Shown here: positions 1 to 10,364 of the stretch, in pieces
Position numbering within the stretch: position 1 is the stretch's first letter
Layout of the letters: each line of letters begins with the position of its first letter
Origin: Prorocentrum cordatum
Lineage: Eukaryota > Sar > Dinophyceae > Prorocentrales > Prorocentraceae
Reading direction: 5' to 3'
Assembly (NCBI GenBank): GCA_963575745.1
Contig: CAUYUJ010014194.1
Coordinates: 702,501-766,500, forward strand
Length of the DNA: 64,000 nucleotides
Position numbers and translations under genes: made by a program
Notes under the pieces: generated by a model
Database searches by the model: none
What the model was told of the DNA's origin: nothing
Seen by the model: the letters and a program-made list of their open reading frames with translations, nothing else

Positions 1-574
1 GCAGATATCTACAAATCAAAGCGCCGCGTGGTGGAGATACTGTGGCAATTCGGGATGCTGTATATCTGGGAGTGTGGATAACGTGCGATGGGAAGGCGTC
101 CGCCGAGCTATGCAGACGACTCGGAGAAGCAAGCAACATCTTCAAGCAGCTCAGCAAAGTATGGGCGCACGCTTCTCTCGGATGGAGACGAAGAATACAA
201 GATCTACGAGAGCGTCGTTCTCAACAAGTTGTTATAGTCATGGTATTATGTCTGGCTGTTGGAAGCAGGCATATGCTGGTTCGGTGCTTTCCACTGCCAA
301 TCCTCTCGACATATTCTTGGAATCCCACATTCATTTATTTCACGGGTTACTGATGCAAGCATTCTCGACAGGGCTGGGGCGAAGCCACTTTCGGAAGCCA
401 TGGCTGGTAGAGAAATCAAGCTACGAGAAAGTTGCTGCGCACGGATCTACCTCTTTGGTGAGGCGAATCGTCTGCAATGATGGGACGCCGAAGTGCTGGG
501 CTCGCAAGCGCCGGCGTGGACGACCAAGACAACAGCGGGCATCATCAGTCTACAATCTGTCGCAACACATCTGA
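1..574 (+). pseudogene. 3' end of a decayed LINE (non-LTR retrotransposon) reverse transcriptase
   Basis: Three forward frames in succession give the C-terminal (thumb and beyond) part of a LINE reverse transcriptase. Frame one (about 42-170) reads YLGVWITCDGKASAELCRRL and then FKQLSKVW. Frame two (about 195-450) reads KIYESVVLNKLL, a TAG stop at 235-237, then FHCQSSRHILGIPHSFISRV and RAGAKPLSEA. Frame three (about 440-574) reads WARKRRRGRPRQQ. The order and wording match the YLG...W, KVYE..VL.KLLY, RRILGIP.SFISRV and KR..GRPR segments known from dinoflagellate-type LINE RTs. Two frame changes and one stop show it is dead. The 5' part, with the catalytic palm and the endonuclease, lies outside the window. 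The recognition is from memory of the family, not from a search. Confidence 0.8.
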
Positions 575-742
575 ACGCCTGTTGCAATCTATGCCCTCTT
601 TCCTCCTCCTGCTTCTGCCGCGCTGCCCGTTTTCTGTTTCACAGTCGGGCGCTCCATTTTTCTGCCTCACAATTGTGCGTTCTTCTGCCGACGCGTCCCT
701 CCGGATGCTTGGCTGTGCAAGTATGTATGTATGTATGTCTGT
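575..742 (+). other. LINE 3' tail ending in an ATGT microsatellite; copia target site
   Basis: There is no coding signal after the LINE remnant. The stretch is pyrimidine-rich and ends in four GTAT/ATGT units (721-738) followed by TCTGT (738-742). The same pentamer follows the far LTR at 10360-10364, where the sequence continues as ATGTACGTAAC. The microsatellite is plausibly the 3' tail of the LINE and served as the copia insertion target; the tail role is inferred. Confidence 0.6.
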
Positions 743-924
743 TGTCAGTGCAGTTCTTTTTGCTCGGACCGCGCGGCGGTCAAACTGCGGGTGCAGTCCC
801 AGGGCCCTAGGATTAGGGCCAAAACGGCGGCGGGCAGCGTGCACGCCACAAACATGAAAAGTATGTGCATCATGCTCACAAGGCGGCACGGGCGGCAGAG
901 GGGCAGGGGAGTGCCCTCTTCACA
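743..924 (-). repeat. 3' LTR of the copia element (left copy)
   Basis: This 182-bp copy starts TGTCAGTGCAG and ends CCCTCTTCACA. It matches 10178-10359 except at three positions: T/G in the run after CAGTTC, T/C in the CTAGGAYTAGG motif, and A/G in GGCGGCRCGGG. It contains a short inverted repeat (GGGCCCTA...TAGGGCC) and a poly-T-flanked TTTTTGCTCGG segment. Confidence 0.95.
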
Positions 925-1154
925 CTGGGTGAGAACAGTGCTGCCCCGATGCCGCCTCCCACAAGCGTGAAACGCGGCACGCGGTCACCGCCTATACCGG
1001 CCCACGGGCCGAAGCACCTCAAGCACAAGTGCGGCCTGAGGCTCAAAGTATGAAATATGAATGTCCAGACTCACTAGTCCAGACTGTCGTCTCGATGTGC
1101 GTGCGCACATCACCGTAGCCATCACCAGGTCCATGCAGCGACTGCAACAGGACC
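925..1154 (-). other. Non-coding 3' region of the copia element
   Basis: This region lies between the RNase H stop and the 3' LTR. No classical polypurine tract abuts the LTR. On the minus strand the bases next to it read GTTCTCACCCAG. The nearest purine-rich stretch (GGGAGGCGGCATCGGGGCAG, minus strand of 941-960) lies about 17 bp inside. Second-strand priming is therefore either atypical or uses this offset tract. Confidence 0.5.
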
Positions 1155-1931
1155 TCACGGGCTCGCAGGCCCTGAGACGGCGGCCCGACGCTGGGCCTTC
1201 CGCTCCTTGGCTGTCTCACGCTGTCCGCGGCGCAGCCGCAGACGGTGTGCCTCCTCATCCTCCTGTTCAGCAGTAGGCACCATGCTGAACAGTCCGTGGC
1301 GGAGGAACTGCAATAGCACCTCGTTAGGCTGCACAGCCTTCGTCAGCACGTCCGCCAGCATGTGGCTATTGGGCAGCCACTTGAACTTGATGGCCTCCTG
1401 CTCGATCAACTCCTTGGCCACCAACAAGTCGATGAGGGTCTGCCGAGACACCGGCATCGAGCCGATCTTGGACGTGCGATCGTAAAGCGACTTCGCATCC
1501 GTCACAAGCGCCCCCGGAACCTTCAGCACCAGCCTCCGGTCCCCTTGCAAGGGCGGCTCCCCGTGCAAGACTGCCTCGATCAGCAGCCTGAGGTAGAGCT
1601 GCCGATCCAAAGCCACGGACATAGCTGCAGACTCTGCGGCCATCGTAGATCCAACAACTCGTGTAATAGTACTACTCTGGAACTCCACTAGACAACGCAC
1701 AGCTAACTCCTTCAACACTCGGGTGTCCGTAATCATACTCATGAACCCCATCTGGCTCTTACAGCCGGGTTCCTTCGCAAACGAAGCGTCCATGAGCGTG
1801 AGCACCTGCAAGCGCTCGGTGTCCTCGCGGCGGATCCGGAGAGTCGCAAGACCTCTCTCGTCGTAGTCCTGAAGCCGGTCGATGATGTCATTGAGCACTC
1901 GCAGGTGCAATAACCTCCGACCTTTCGGATC
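1155..1931 (-). pseudogene. copia Pol: RNase H domain (after an in-frame TAG)
   Basis: This is the same reading frame as the upstream RT segment, separated from it only by a TAG stop at 1932-1934. Visible RNase H features are LMDASFA (first Asp), STMAAESAA (Glu), VTDAKSLYD (Asp) and the C-terminal WLPNSHMLADVLTKAV (last Asp), all typical of copia RNase H. The chain ends near AVSGPASP. The catalytic residues are all kept, so loss of function comes from the stop and the upstream frame changes, not from active-site decay. Confidence 0.9.
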
Positions 1932-1934
1932 CTT

Positions 1935-3330
1935 CTATGCGAGCGCCGACGCACTGTACGCGAGCTGTGGCACCACGCGTGCGACAGGCCAGCGCACCTT
2001 CTGGAGCAAGCTCCGGAAGTCGTGGTGCTCTTCGGGAGTCATCTCCCGCTCCTCGCCCTCCCCCCTTGCAACGGGGTGCTTTGTCAGCTTGCCGATGTAC
2101 TCGTGCATGCTGATCTCGATATGATCGGGGTGGCGCCACCACTCCTCCCCGAGATAGGCGACTGCCTCCTTGTCATTGCCCTCCTTCCAGTGCTTGATGT
2201 TGAAACGCCTGTTGATATTCGCCTTCACCTCCTGGTGCTGGGGGTCGCGCGGGTCCCCAAACAGCATGCCGTCGTCGACGTGCAACGTCAACATAGCAAT
2301 CAACTTGCCGGTCACCCGGTAAACGAAGACAGCCCGAGCACAGCGCAGCTCCACAAAGCCGACCTCGTCCGTCAGCACCTGGCGGGCTCGGAGATACCAC
2401 AACCACGGCGCCTCCGTCAAACCGCACGCCCCTTTCAGCAGACGAAGCAACGCATACGGCCGCACAGCTGGCCTACCGCGCCGTCGACGGCCGGAAGCCC
2501 GCCCTTAGGAGCCCTCGCGTGCAGCTCCCGCTCCAGCTTCAGCCCGGACAGGAACGCAGTCGCTAGGTCGAAGCACTCGAATGTCCAATCCATCGCCATT
2601 GCGATAGACGCACACACCAGCACGGCCAAAGGGGAAGTAGTAGGCGAATCCGTCCTGAATAGACCAAGCTGCGGGTCGAGATGGCCAAGGATGATCAAGC
2701 GCGACTTCGCCTCCAACTCCGGCCCTCGCCCCCGGTTCGTGCGAACCGAACGCGTGGGCGCCGAGATGATCTTATCCTTCGGAATGCTCTTCTCCTCCTC
2801 CTCGGTGACCAGCTCGACCGTGTCGTTGGCGATCCATTGCCGCCACTCGGCGGCGTCGGCCTCGTCGAACTTAGCCTTCTCGTGCTGGTCGAAGCGACGT
2901 GGGTCTAGCTCCTTCGCGTTTTGCTTCATCACGAGTGCAAACACGTCGTGCACGTACCGCGCCTCCTGCAGCCATGCGTCATACACAGATGACACGTTGA
3001 TCCACTCCTCGTAAGTCATCGGCTGCCGTACAAGACCCTCCGGAGTGTCCAAATAGTACACTCCCTGTGCCTGAGCATCGGGCTTGTCGTGGTAGAAGAG
3101 CGTGAGACCATACCAGCTGTCCTCCATGCGCTCGTTGGTACGGCTCGCGCCGTCGTCCTTGTAAGCACACTGGCCCGTGGCGGAGAGCACCACCGACAGG
3201 CGATTGCACTCCCGGTGACGGTCGTGATCATAGAGTCGCCGCCGTGGCTCTCGATGCACACGGACTCCTCGCACGACCTTCTGAACGAGCGTGGAGACGC
3301 CATCCAAGGCATTCTGGTCGAACCACTCCT
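1935..3330 (-). pseudogene. copia Pol: reverse transcriptase domain, split by a frame change
   Basis: The N-terminal half (about 3307-2470) carries AAEWRQWIANDTVELV, KDKIISAPTRSVRTN, RLIILGHLDPQLGLFRTDSP and FDLATAFLSG; the last holds the first catalytic Asp, codon at about 2567-2569. A one-base shift near 2465-2500 moves reading to the next frame, which gives LLRLLKGACGLTEAPWLWYL, then LHVDDGMLFGD (the YVDD-box equivalent, codons 2271-2276), then SLLQKVRWPVARVVPQLAYS, and ends at TAG 1932-1934. A further frame change separates this from the integrase frame near 3300-3380. The domain order is that of the copia RVT_2 family, and the key aspartates are intact. Confidence 0.9.
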
Positions 3331-6300
3331 GGGCCCCGAGTGCGCCACAGCGTTCACGGCCACCTCGCGGAGGGCCGGCAAGCCACTCGTAGGGGCAGCC
3401 TGCAGACGCGATCTCTTAATGCAACTTGGCACGTCATCTACCAGAAACTTCCGCTTCCGTTCGAGCCGGAAAACGTCTCTGGGAATCGGCGGCACCGAAG
3501 GGCCGCCGGAGCCCGATGCTCCCGGAGAAGCTTCCGGGTACGTCCCAGAGGACATCCGGCCTGGAGGGGAACGAGACCGGGCCCTCCTCGGAGGCGGAAG
3601 CTGCGGCAACTGCTCCTGCTCAGGTGGCTCCTCCTCCTTAGCCTGCGCCTCAATGGCGTCCAGGGCCCTCAGATCCACGCGAGGCTGCCTGGACCCCTCG
3701 AGCTCACTATGTCGTTCACGCTCCTTCTTCAGGAACGTCTTCTTCACCCTCTGGGCCTTCACCTTGGGCGCGACGTCCACGATGTCGTGGTAGGCGCAAT
3801 CATCTCGCTTCTGCGTCAGCCGCACGTCCGTCTGGATGGGCTCCGCAGCCGCGGCCTCCTGGGAGGAGGCGTGCTGGAGCTGGTTTCGAGCAACGAGTAG
3901 CACGTGACCACGCCATGATAAGTAATACCGGCTGTTGGATTCCTTCGCGATCACAGTCGCAGGACCCCGCCACCTTCCAGGATCTTGCCGACGACGTCCC
4001 TTGAACGGATTCGGTGCCCAGAAATACACCCGCGATCCTGGGCGCAGATCGCCGACGACCGTCGGCGCCCGTCGCAGCAGCGCCCTCCGCACCTTGTCCG
4101 TCGCGTCGCGCTCCAGCAACATCATCTTGGCTGCGGTGCGGATTTGGGACGAACGCCAAGCTATGCCCTTAGCGCCGAGGACCAACATGAGAACCTCGTC
4201 GTCGCCCCTGTTGGTCACCTCCGCAAAATTCAAGATCCGCCCGAAGACAGCCTGCTCCGGGGTCAACCCGTTGCGGCTGATCGTCGAATTCTTCGCGTTG
4301 GCGATGGCAGCCAGGGCCACAGTAGACATCGACTTGCCCTGGGCGTGGAACTCGTGCACCACCTTGCCCCAGATAGTGCCGAGCAATCCTCCGTGGCGCT
4401 CTGCCAAGCCATGCTGCCATGCTGCATGAGCTCCCGTCGTCTTCGTATTAATACCGAACTGCTCCATCAGCGCGTTGAAGTAGCCCTCGAACTCGCCGCC
4501 CTGGTCGATCACGATGTTCTCTGGCACGCCGTAATGCTTGAACCACTCGTTCATGATCTGGCGCGCTACGTGCTTGGCCGTCCTATTCTTGAGAAGGCAT
4601 GCGCAGTGCCATCCCGTACCAGCGTCCACCATGCTGAGGACCACCAGCTGCTCCTTGGCCGCGTCCCGTAGGTACTTCACGTCGATCACAACCGTCACAT
4701 TGAAGCCGAATGGTCGCACGTCCGCCGTCCCTTGCACTGGACGGGGCGGCGCCTCCGACTCAGCACAAGTCGGGCACTGCCAATGCTTCGCGTATGCCAA
4801 CGCGTTGGGCGTTGCACCGCCGAGACGCAGCATCTTGATGAACGTCGGTCGGCTGGGGTGTCCAAGACCGCGATGGGCCTTCCGCGCGGCACGTCGCGTA
4901 CTCCGGGGAATCTTCGTCATGATGTCCTGCCGCACCACCTCTGGAAGCTCCATCTCTGACCAGGAGGCTGCAACCTCCTCCTCCTCCGCAGGGTGCTGCA
5001 TGGACTCCTCCTTCACCGTCTTCTGCAATGCCTCGCGAATCTCGGCTCGAATCTCCTGCGGTGTTTTGCCCCACTCAGGTCTCTCCGAAACGTTTCCGGG
5101 AGCCTCTCCAGGACCATGCTCCGCGGGCTCGGGTCCATAACTCCTGGGCTCCTCCGTGGGGTCCGGGAGGTGCGCCGCAGGGAAACTCGAGTTCTCGCAC
5201 TGCCGGACCAAGTAGTCCGTGGCACCGGTCATCACAGCCTTGGCGAACTCCTCCGCGCAGCTTCCGCGCGCAGCCGTGCAAACCTCAGGGTTTGCCAACG
5301 CCCGCGTGGTGTTCTGGAGGCAGATCGTGTCCTCGAATGCTGGGTTCGACTTCGTTGCATTCATGGGTGGCTGGCTCCAGGCTGTCGATTGCGCGTGGTC
5401 CATTACCATGGCTGCGCGTCCCCTTGCAGCTTGCCACTGCATCACCTCGTCCGTGAACGAGAGCAACACGCGGTACTCAGTCCGCTCTCGGCGTTGCCGG
5501 CGCACTCGCATAGGCCTTCGCTGGTCGACACTCTGCAGTCGACTCCATGCCGTACGAGGCGGGGACAAAGCCACGAAGTCTGGGTCAACTGCAACCAGGT
5601 ACGCCCGTGCCTCGTTCCTGCCCTGGACCGTCAGGAGGTCGAACGCTGGCGCTGTGATGGGCTGGTGGGCGCCCCATCCCATGTTCGCCGCCAGGATCGT
5701 GAGTTGGCAAGCCCATGCGAAGATCTCCACGATCCTCCAGGGCCCCGGTCGCCGCCGGGTCTCCCGCCGAAGAGGTAGTACACGTTCCTCCTGGTAGTGC
5801 TTGAAGGCGTCCTGCTCCTGCCGATCAGCCCGAAGCTTCCTGTTCGCCATTTCCTCGATCATCAAAACCTCCAGCTCCTTCAGGTTGCTCCGGACGTGCC
5901 TGCGAGCACCTTTCGTCATGAAAGCCTCGTTGTCCGCGTTCTCCATGAAAACCTCCTCGTCGCTCGATGCCGTCTCCGCGGACTCCGGGTCGCTGGTGTG
6001 ATAGTGGGATATACTCAGCTCTGAATCGCCTGCGTCCTGGCCATCGTTGCTGTCAGAATCGTGCGTGTCCTCCTCCTCGGCGGTCTCAGCGACGCTGCGC
6101 TCATCCTTCTCCTCGTGGCTCGCAGTTCCGCTAAACATCTCGTCGGCGAGCTCGTCCTGCCCCTCTGACTGTCCGACGGGGAAGGCACTCGCGACCGGTG
6201 CCGGGAAATCCAGCAATGACACGCACGGATGCCTGGACGCAGCCGGGACCAACGGCTTGGTCACACCGTTCGCCGTGAAAGTACCGCTCCTGAAGCTGAT

Positions 6301-8805
6301 TGCTGCGTCCCACTCTGCCATCTCGTCAGGGCCGATGAGACCTGGCACCTCGGCATCGACCTCGGAGATCACAACCTCGCACTGCGTGCCATTGATGCCA
6401 ACTGTGTAGCACCACGCACGCTCTGACATGAGCGGCACGCCTGGGCCGAACTTGAAGTACTCGCGCTGGTTGATGCTGTGGCACGGCACGCCCATGGCAT
6501 CCAAAGTCTTCTGCAGCTCGACGTGCCACGGACGTCCACCGACAGCCCGCTTGCAGCCCGTGTCAATCATAACAGGCCCCGCGGGCAAGACAACAAGCAT
6601 GACGGACTGCTCATCCATCGCCTCGCGGGGGCGCTCCTCTCGGGCAGTGACAATGTGGGTCGCAGATCCCCCTTTTGCTGCCCAAGGGTCCGCCCCCTTT
6701 GCTGCCCGGGGGTCCGCGCCCTTTGCTGCCCCAGGGTCCGCGCCCTTTGCTGCCCCAGGGTCCGCGCGCTGCGGTGAGTCCTCCTCATCCGCCTTGGGGT
6801 TCTCCAGCGTGTAATGGATCACCGACTTCAACGAACACTTCTTGCACTTCGCGAAGATCACGGTGCCGTTTGACTGCCACTTCAGCTCGTCCGCCGGATG
6901 ATAACACGCAGCCTGCTGCTGCATGAGCTCTGGGTCGAACTTCGCCTTCGGACCTGGGACCAGCCTCTCGCCGTCGAACTGCGAGTCGTACATGGCTCGG
7001 TGCATCTGCTGCTTCTCCAGGTCGCTCTGCGTGGCGCCGGCACTCATGACGCAGCTACGTCCAGAGGCAGTGACTACGCGCGGGGCTCCAGATGCGGCTG
7101 GAGATGCCGTCGCAGCGGCAGGCGCACCTGAGCTCACGGCTCCTGGAGGCGCTGGAAGATGAGCACGTCGTCGAACTCCCTCCATGTTCTTCCACTCGCT
7201 TCCGACCCCCTGCTGCTCAGGAGATGTAGGCAGCGCACGCCCTGGCGGAGGTGCCTGCTCACGTCGCCTCTGCAGGCCGTCGTAGACCTCGCCTGGGTTC
7301 AACCAGGTATGCATCTCCGACTCCTGCTTCTCTATCAGCGCGAGGCGGTTCAGCAGCTCGGCTTTGTCACGCTGCAAGACCTCGAGTCGTTTCTTCTCCT
7401 CGCTCCTCCTCACGTCCTCGGAGGCTCCTGCCATGACCCAGTCCTCGCCCTCCGGAGCGGCGGCGGCGGCTTCCCCAGTCGGTGCGGCGGACGGTAGTCC
7501 TGGCGCAGCTCCGTCTGGGATGGTCCCGGAAGGTTCCCCCGGAACATTTGATCCTTTCGTCTTCGATGCCCCCTTCGCCGATGGCGCCGCTGCGGCGTCC
7601 ACCACGAATGCTGGATGGGCCTTCGCAGGGCCACTACTTGGAGAGAAATCCGGCTTCTCGCAGCGGCGCGTGTAGAGGTTGAGGCGCGCGACGCGGTCGT
7701 TCTTCGTGATGAAGTGGATGGTCGCCGGCGGCGTCAGGTAATAGATGTCATGGCGCGGATGCCAGCTGCAGAAGATCTCGCCCATCTCCTCCGGCGTGAA
7801 CGGCAGCTCCTTATCCTCGCGCCGCTGATCGTTATCGTCCTCGCTGGCCTCATCCTCCTCGCTGGCCTCATCCTCCTTCTTCACCTCGGCCTCCTTCTTC
7901 ACTTCCCTGCTGCTTCCCGCCTTCTTCCTCTCATTCTTCTCTTCCTTCTCACCGCGGCCTTCCGGCGCACTCCGCGACCTCGAACGCGATGAGGCCCCCG
8001 CCTCGGGCGGAGGAGGGGCGCGATGCTCACGGAGAACAGCTCCCCGATCGCGGTGGCGGTCGTCACGACGATCTCGATGATGATCGTCGCGATGCCTGGT
8101 GTCACGGTCTCCGCCTTCGCCGCGCCGATCGTCGCGGTGCTTGGTGTCGCGATTTCCGCCCATCACGATCTTAAACATAGTCGCCGTGATCTCATCGAGA
8201 TCCACCTCAGCCGCCGTGCAAGGCTTCGACGTGGTCAGCTGCAGCCGCATAGGCCGACCCTGGACGAAGTCGATGGCCTCGAAGCGGCCTTGCTTGAAGA
8301 AGATGGGCTTCTTGTTCGTTGCACGCTCCGCGATGTGATGGACTGTCGCAAGGTCAGGAAACTCCAACTCCACGCTGTGCCCCTTTGCGTGCGTGTTGGC
8401 CAGGATGCGATGGCAACGCGCGCATGCATCCTCGTCCTCCTGATCCTCACCGCGCCTTGCAAGGGCGCGCGCACGTTCATCGCTGCCCTGTTCTGGGCCA
8501 TCGTCGGTCTTCTGGTATAAACGTGGCGCAGGCATACTCTTGGGTCGAGGGTTCCCGGCAAAACTCCCCGGAGCATCGGCTCGAACCTCTCCCGGATGCC
8601 TCCGGGCAGGCACCGACAGGGGAGCGCGGCGCCACGGCGCGCGGCCATGACGCTCTTCGGCACTGCCAGCCATGCCAACCCAGTGGATGACCGGTCCATG
8701 CGCCTGCCTTGGCACCGGCGGCTTCGAAGAGCTCCGCTGGTTGGGCGACGCTGGCTGGCCGCTCTTAGGCCCGGTCTTGTTGTGCGGCTCGCTTGCCACT
8801 CTTTA
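3331..8805 (-). pseudogene. copia Pol: long N-terminal region, protease and integrase
   Basis: One continuous frame, opening just after a TAA and overlapping the end of gag. Residues are counted from the GTG at 8799. Residues about 1-740 are unusual for copia: a CARCH cluster near 125, long charged RDTKHRDD/KKEAEVKKE stretches at about 200-330, a SWHPRHDIYYLTPP segment, a coiled-coil-like KRLEVLQRDKAELLNRLALI, a zinc-ribbon-like CYHP...KCKKC near 631-655, and four ADPGAAKG-like repeats at about 678-712. The aspartic protease motif MIDTGCKR has DTG at 746-748. The integrase zinc-binding site is H1309, H1314, C1342 and C1345. The catalytic triad is D1373 (VVIDVKY), D1432 (VIDQGGEF) and E1467 (HGLAERHGG). 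A GRWRGPATVI...LSWRGHVLL segment follows. The frame then runs into noise and stops at 3016. Confidence 0.9.
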
Positions 8806-10098
8806 CCTTGGGGCACTCCGGGTCGCCGCGCCAGTGGCCGGACTGATCGCAGTCGGCACGCCGGCTGTTGGCTCTGCGCTGGTCAGTCGTCCTGCGACCC
8901 GCCTGGAAGGAGCCGCTGGCGTTGATCTTCTTGGGGCCCCGCTGCCGAAGGGCAACGAATCCGCGCTTCTGACGCTGCACTGCCGTCTTCTGCTTGGCCC
9001 TCCACCCGGCCAAGAACGCCTCCTGAAGATCCTCTGGTGCCTCGTACTCCTCGTCGTCAGGCCCGTCGTTGTCCGACGCCAGCTCCTCGTCGACCTCGGC
9101 GCCGTCCTCGAAGAGGATCCCCTCGCCCCCTCCGGGGTCTCCGTCGTCCTGGTCGTCTGCTTCCTCCTCGTCGTGCTGCGCCTCCTCCAGGTCGCCGTCG
9201 TGTTCATCGTAGTCGTCACCGTTCTCCACCTCGTGCGCGTGCTGGCCAGGGCGGCCGCGAGGTACGAATGGCCTGCGAGCCAGGGGAGGGTGCGGGAAGC
9301 GACCGCCCGAGTTCCCGGAGGAGCGCCCGTGCTCACGCTGCGCCGCCACAAACGGCGAGCGGCGAGGAAGCACCGAGCGCTTCTCGGTGTCGTGCACCTT
9401 CGAGTAGGCTGCCTTCAGCACGACCTCCATGCGCTTCGAGTCGTAAACGCCGCCGCAGTTGAAGAGCACCTGCGCTCGCTCTCTTTGCGACAGCCCATCA
9501 CCACGGAGCATCTTGCTCGCCAGCGCGCGATCGCTGATCGCTGAAGTGGGATCCTCGAGCTGCAACTTCATGCGCTTCTTCCGCAAGTACGTCGTCCAGT
9601 CCATGATGGGCTGCCCTGCCCGACGGTGAGCACGCTCCCACTCCTGATGCACCTGATCCAGGCGCTCGTGATCCATCTTCTCGAAGGCGTCATCGTAGAT
9701 AGCAAAGATGGTCTCGAGCGTGTCCTCGCGTCGGAAGTCCGACGCGTCAAGTACCTCGATGGGCTCCTTGGCCCGACCTGTCACCTGACTGTAGATGATC
9801 AGGCCCAGCTCCACGTCGGAGAGCTGGTTGAGACTGCGGATGACCTCCACAGCCTTGCGCCACTCTCGGTACTTCTTGGTGCTAGTGCCGACGGCACCGT
9901 CGAAGTCCGGGAGCTTCACCTGTGACAGCAGTAGGCGTGTGCACGCCTGGGACCGCTGTCGCCACCACGATCCCGCTGCAAGGCCAGGATCTCCCTCTGG
10001 GTCGCGGCCATCACGCGCAGGACCGCGTGCAGGTCCGGAGAACCTGCGCCAGCGGAGGACACCGCCTCCGCGTCCGAGCCGTCCTGGCTGCCGGCCAT
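8765..10098 (-). pseudogene. copia Gag with a degraded zinc knuckle
   Basis: The likely start is the ATG at 10098 (MAGSQDGSDAEAVSSA..., with helical VMAATQREILALQRDR). That frame stops at 9916, and the body of Gag continues in a neighbouring frame from about 9970 with QVKLPDFDGAVGTSTKKYRE, EWRKAVEVIRSLNQL and QEWERAHRRAGQPIMDWTTY. The open frame running back into the LTR to 10279 is not protein-like. Near the C-terminus come an acidic stretch and a retroviral-type knuckle ADCDQSGHWRGDPECP, whose first Cys of the usual C-x2-C is Arg. Gag ends with TAA at 8765-8767, and the Pol frame overlaps it in the +1 register. Confidence 0.85.
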
Positions 10099-10164
10099 GG
10101 CGGCGCGCGCGGGTGGTCGCAGCCACCCGAGCAGAGCACACAGTGCGTCCGCTGGAGCTTACAA

Positions 10165-10176
10165 GCTCCGCTACCA
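10165..10176 (-). other. Primer binding site of the copia element
   Basis: On the minus strand, one base after the 5' LTR, the sequence reads TGGTAGCGGAGC. This is complementary to a tRNA 3' end terminating in GCTACCA. Initiator-Met-type sites (TGGTATCAGAGC, TGGTAGCAGAGC) are usual for copia, and this site differs by one base from the latter. It runs into a small perfect hairpin (GGAGCTT-GT-AAGCTCC). Confidence 0.8.
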
Positions 10177-10177
10177 A

Positions 10178-10359
10178 TGTCAGTGCAGTTCGTTTTGCTC
10201 GGACCGCGCGGCGGTCAAACTGCGGGTGCAGTCCCAGGGCCCTAGGACTAGGGCCAAAACGGCGGCGGGCAGCGTGCACGCCACAAACATGAAAAGTATG
10301 TGCATCATGCTCACAAGGCGGCGCGGGCGGCAGAGGGGCAGGGGAGTGCCCTCTTCACA
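10178..10359 (-). repeat. 5' LTR of the copia element (right copy)
   Basis: This 182-bp copy is flanked outside by the target duplication TCTGT (10360-10364) and inside by the primer binding site. It is about 98% identical to the 3' LTR. As the promoter-bearing end on the minus strand, it would drive gag-pol. I see no TATA box. Confidence 0.95.
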
Positions 10360-10364
10360 TCTGT

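Larger units (their letters stand above)
743..10359 (-). mobile_element. Full-length Ty1/copia LTR retrotransposon, coding frames broken
   Basis: The element is 9,617 bp and runs right to left. It has two 182-bp direct terminal repeats that start TG and end CA, a perfect 5-bp target duplication (TCTGT at 738-742 and 10360-10364), a primer binding site next to the right LTR, and the gene order gag - protease - integrase - RT - RNase H that defines copia (Pseudoviridae-type) elements. The LTRs differ at three positions, which suggests a fairly recent insertion. Even so, the coding region carries at least three frame changes and an in-frame TAG. The copy is therefore non-autonomous unless some shifts are programmed or are assembly errors. 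Confidence 0.95.

Noticed and set aside
1109-1121. ACCGTAGCCAT, matching the start of the dinoflagellate spliced leader
   Set aside because: Only about 11 bases match, the TTTTGGCTCAAG part is absent, and it lies in the 3' region of the copia element.
3016-3300. The last about 95 codons of the long Pol frame (Ser/Arg/Thr-rich)
   Set aside because: The homologous RT sequence continues in another frame. This tail is out-of-frame noise after a frame change.
10099-10279. Extension of the Gag open frame back into the 5' LTR
   Set aside because: The translated part is LTR sequence. The protein-like start is the ATG at 10098 in the neighbouring frame.
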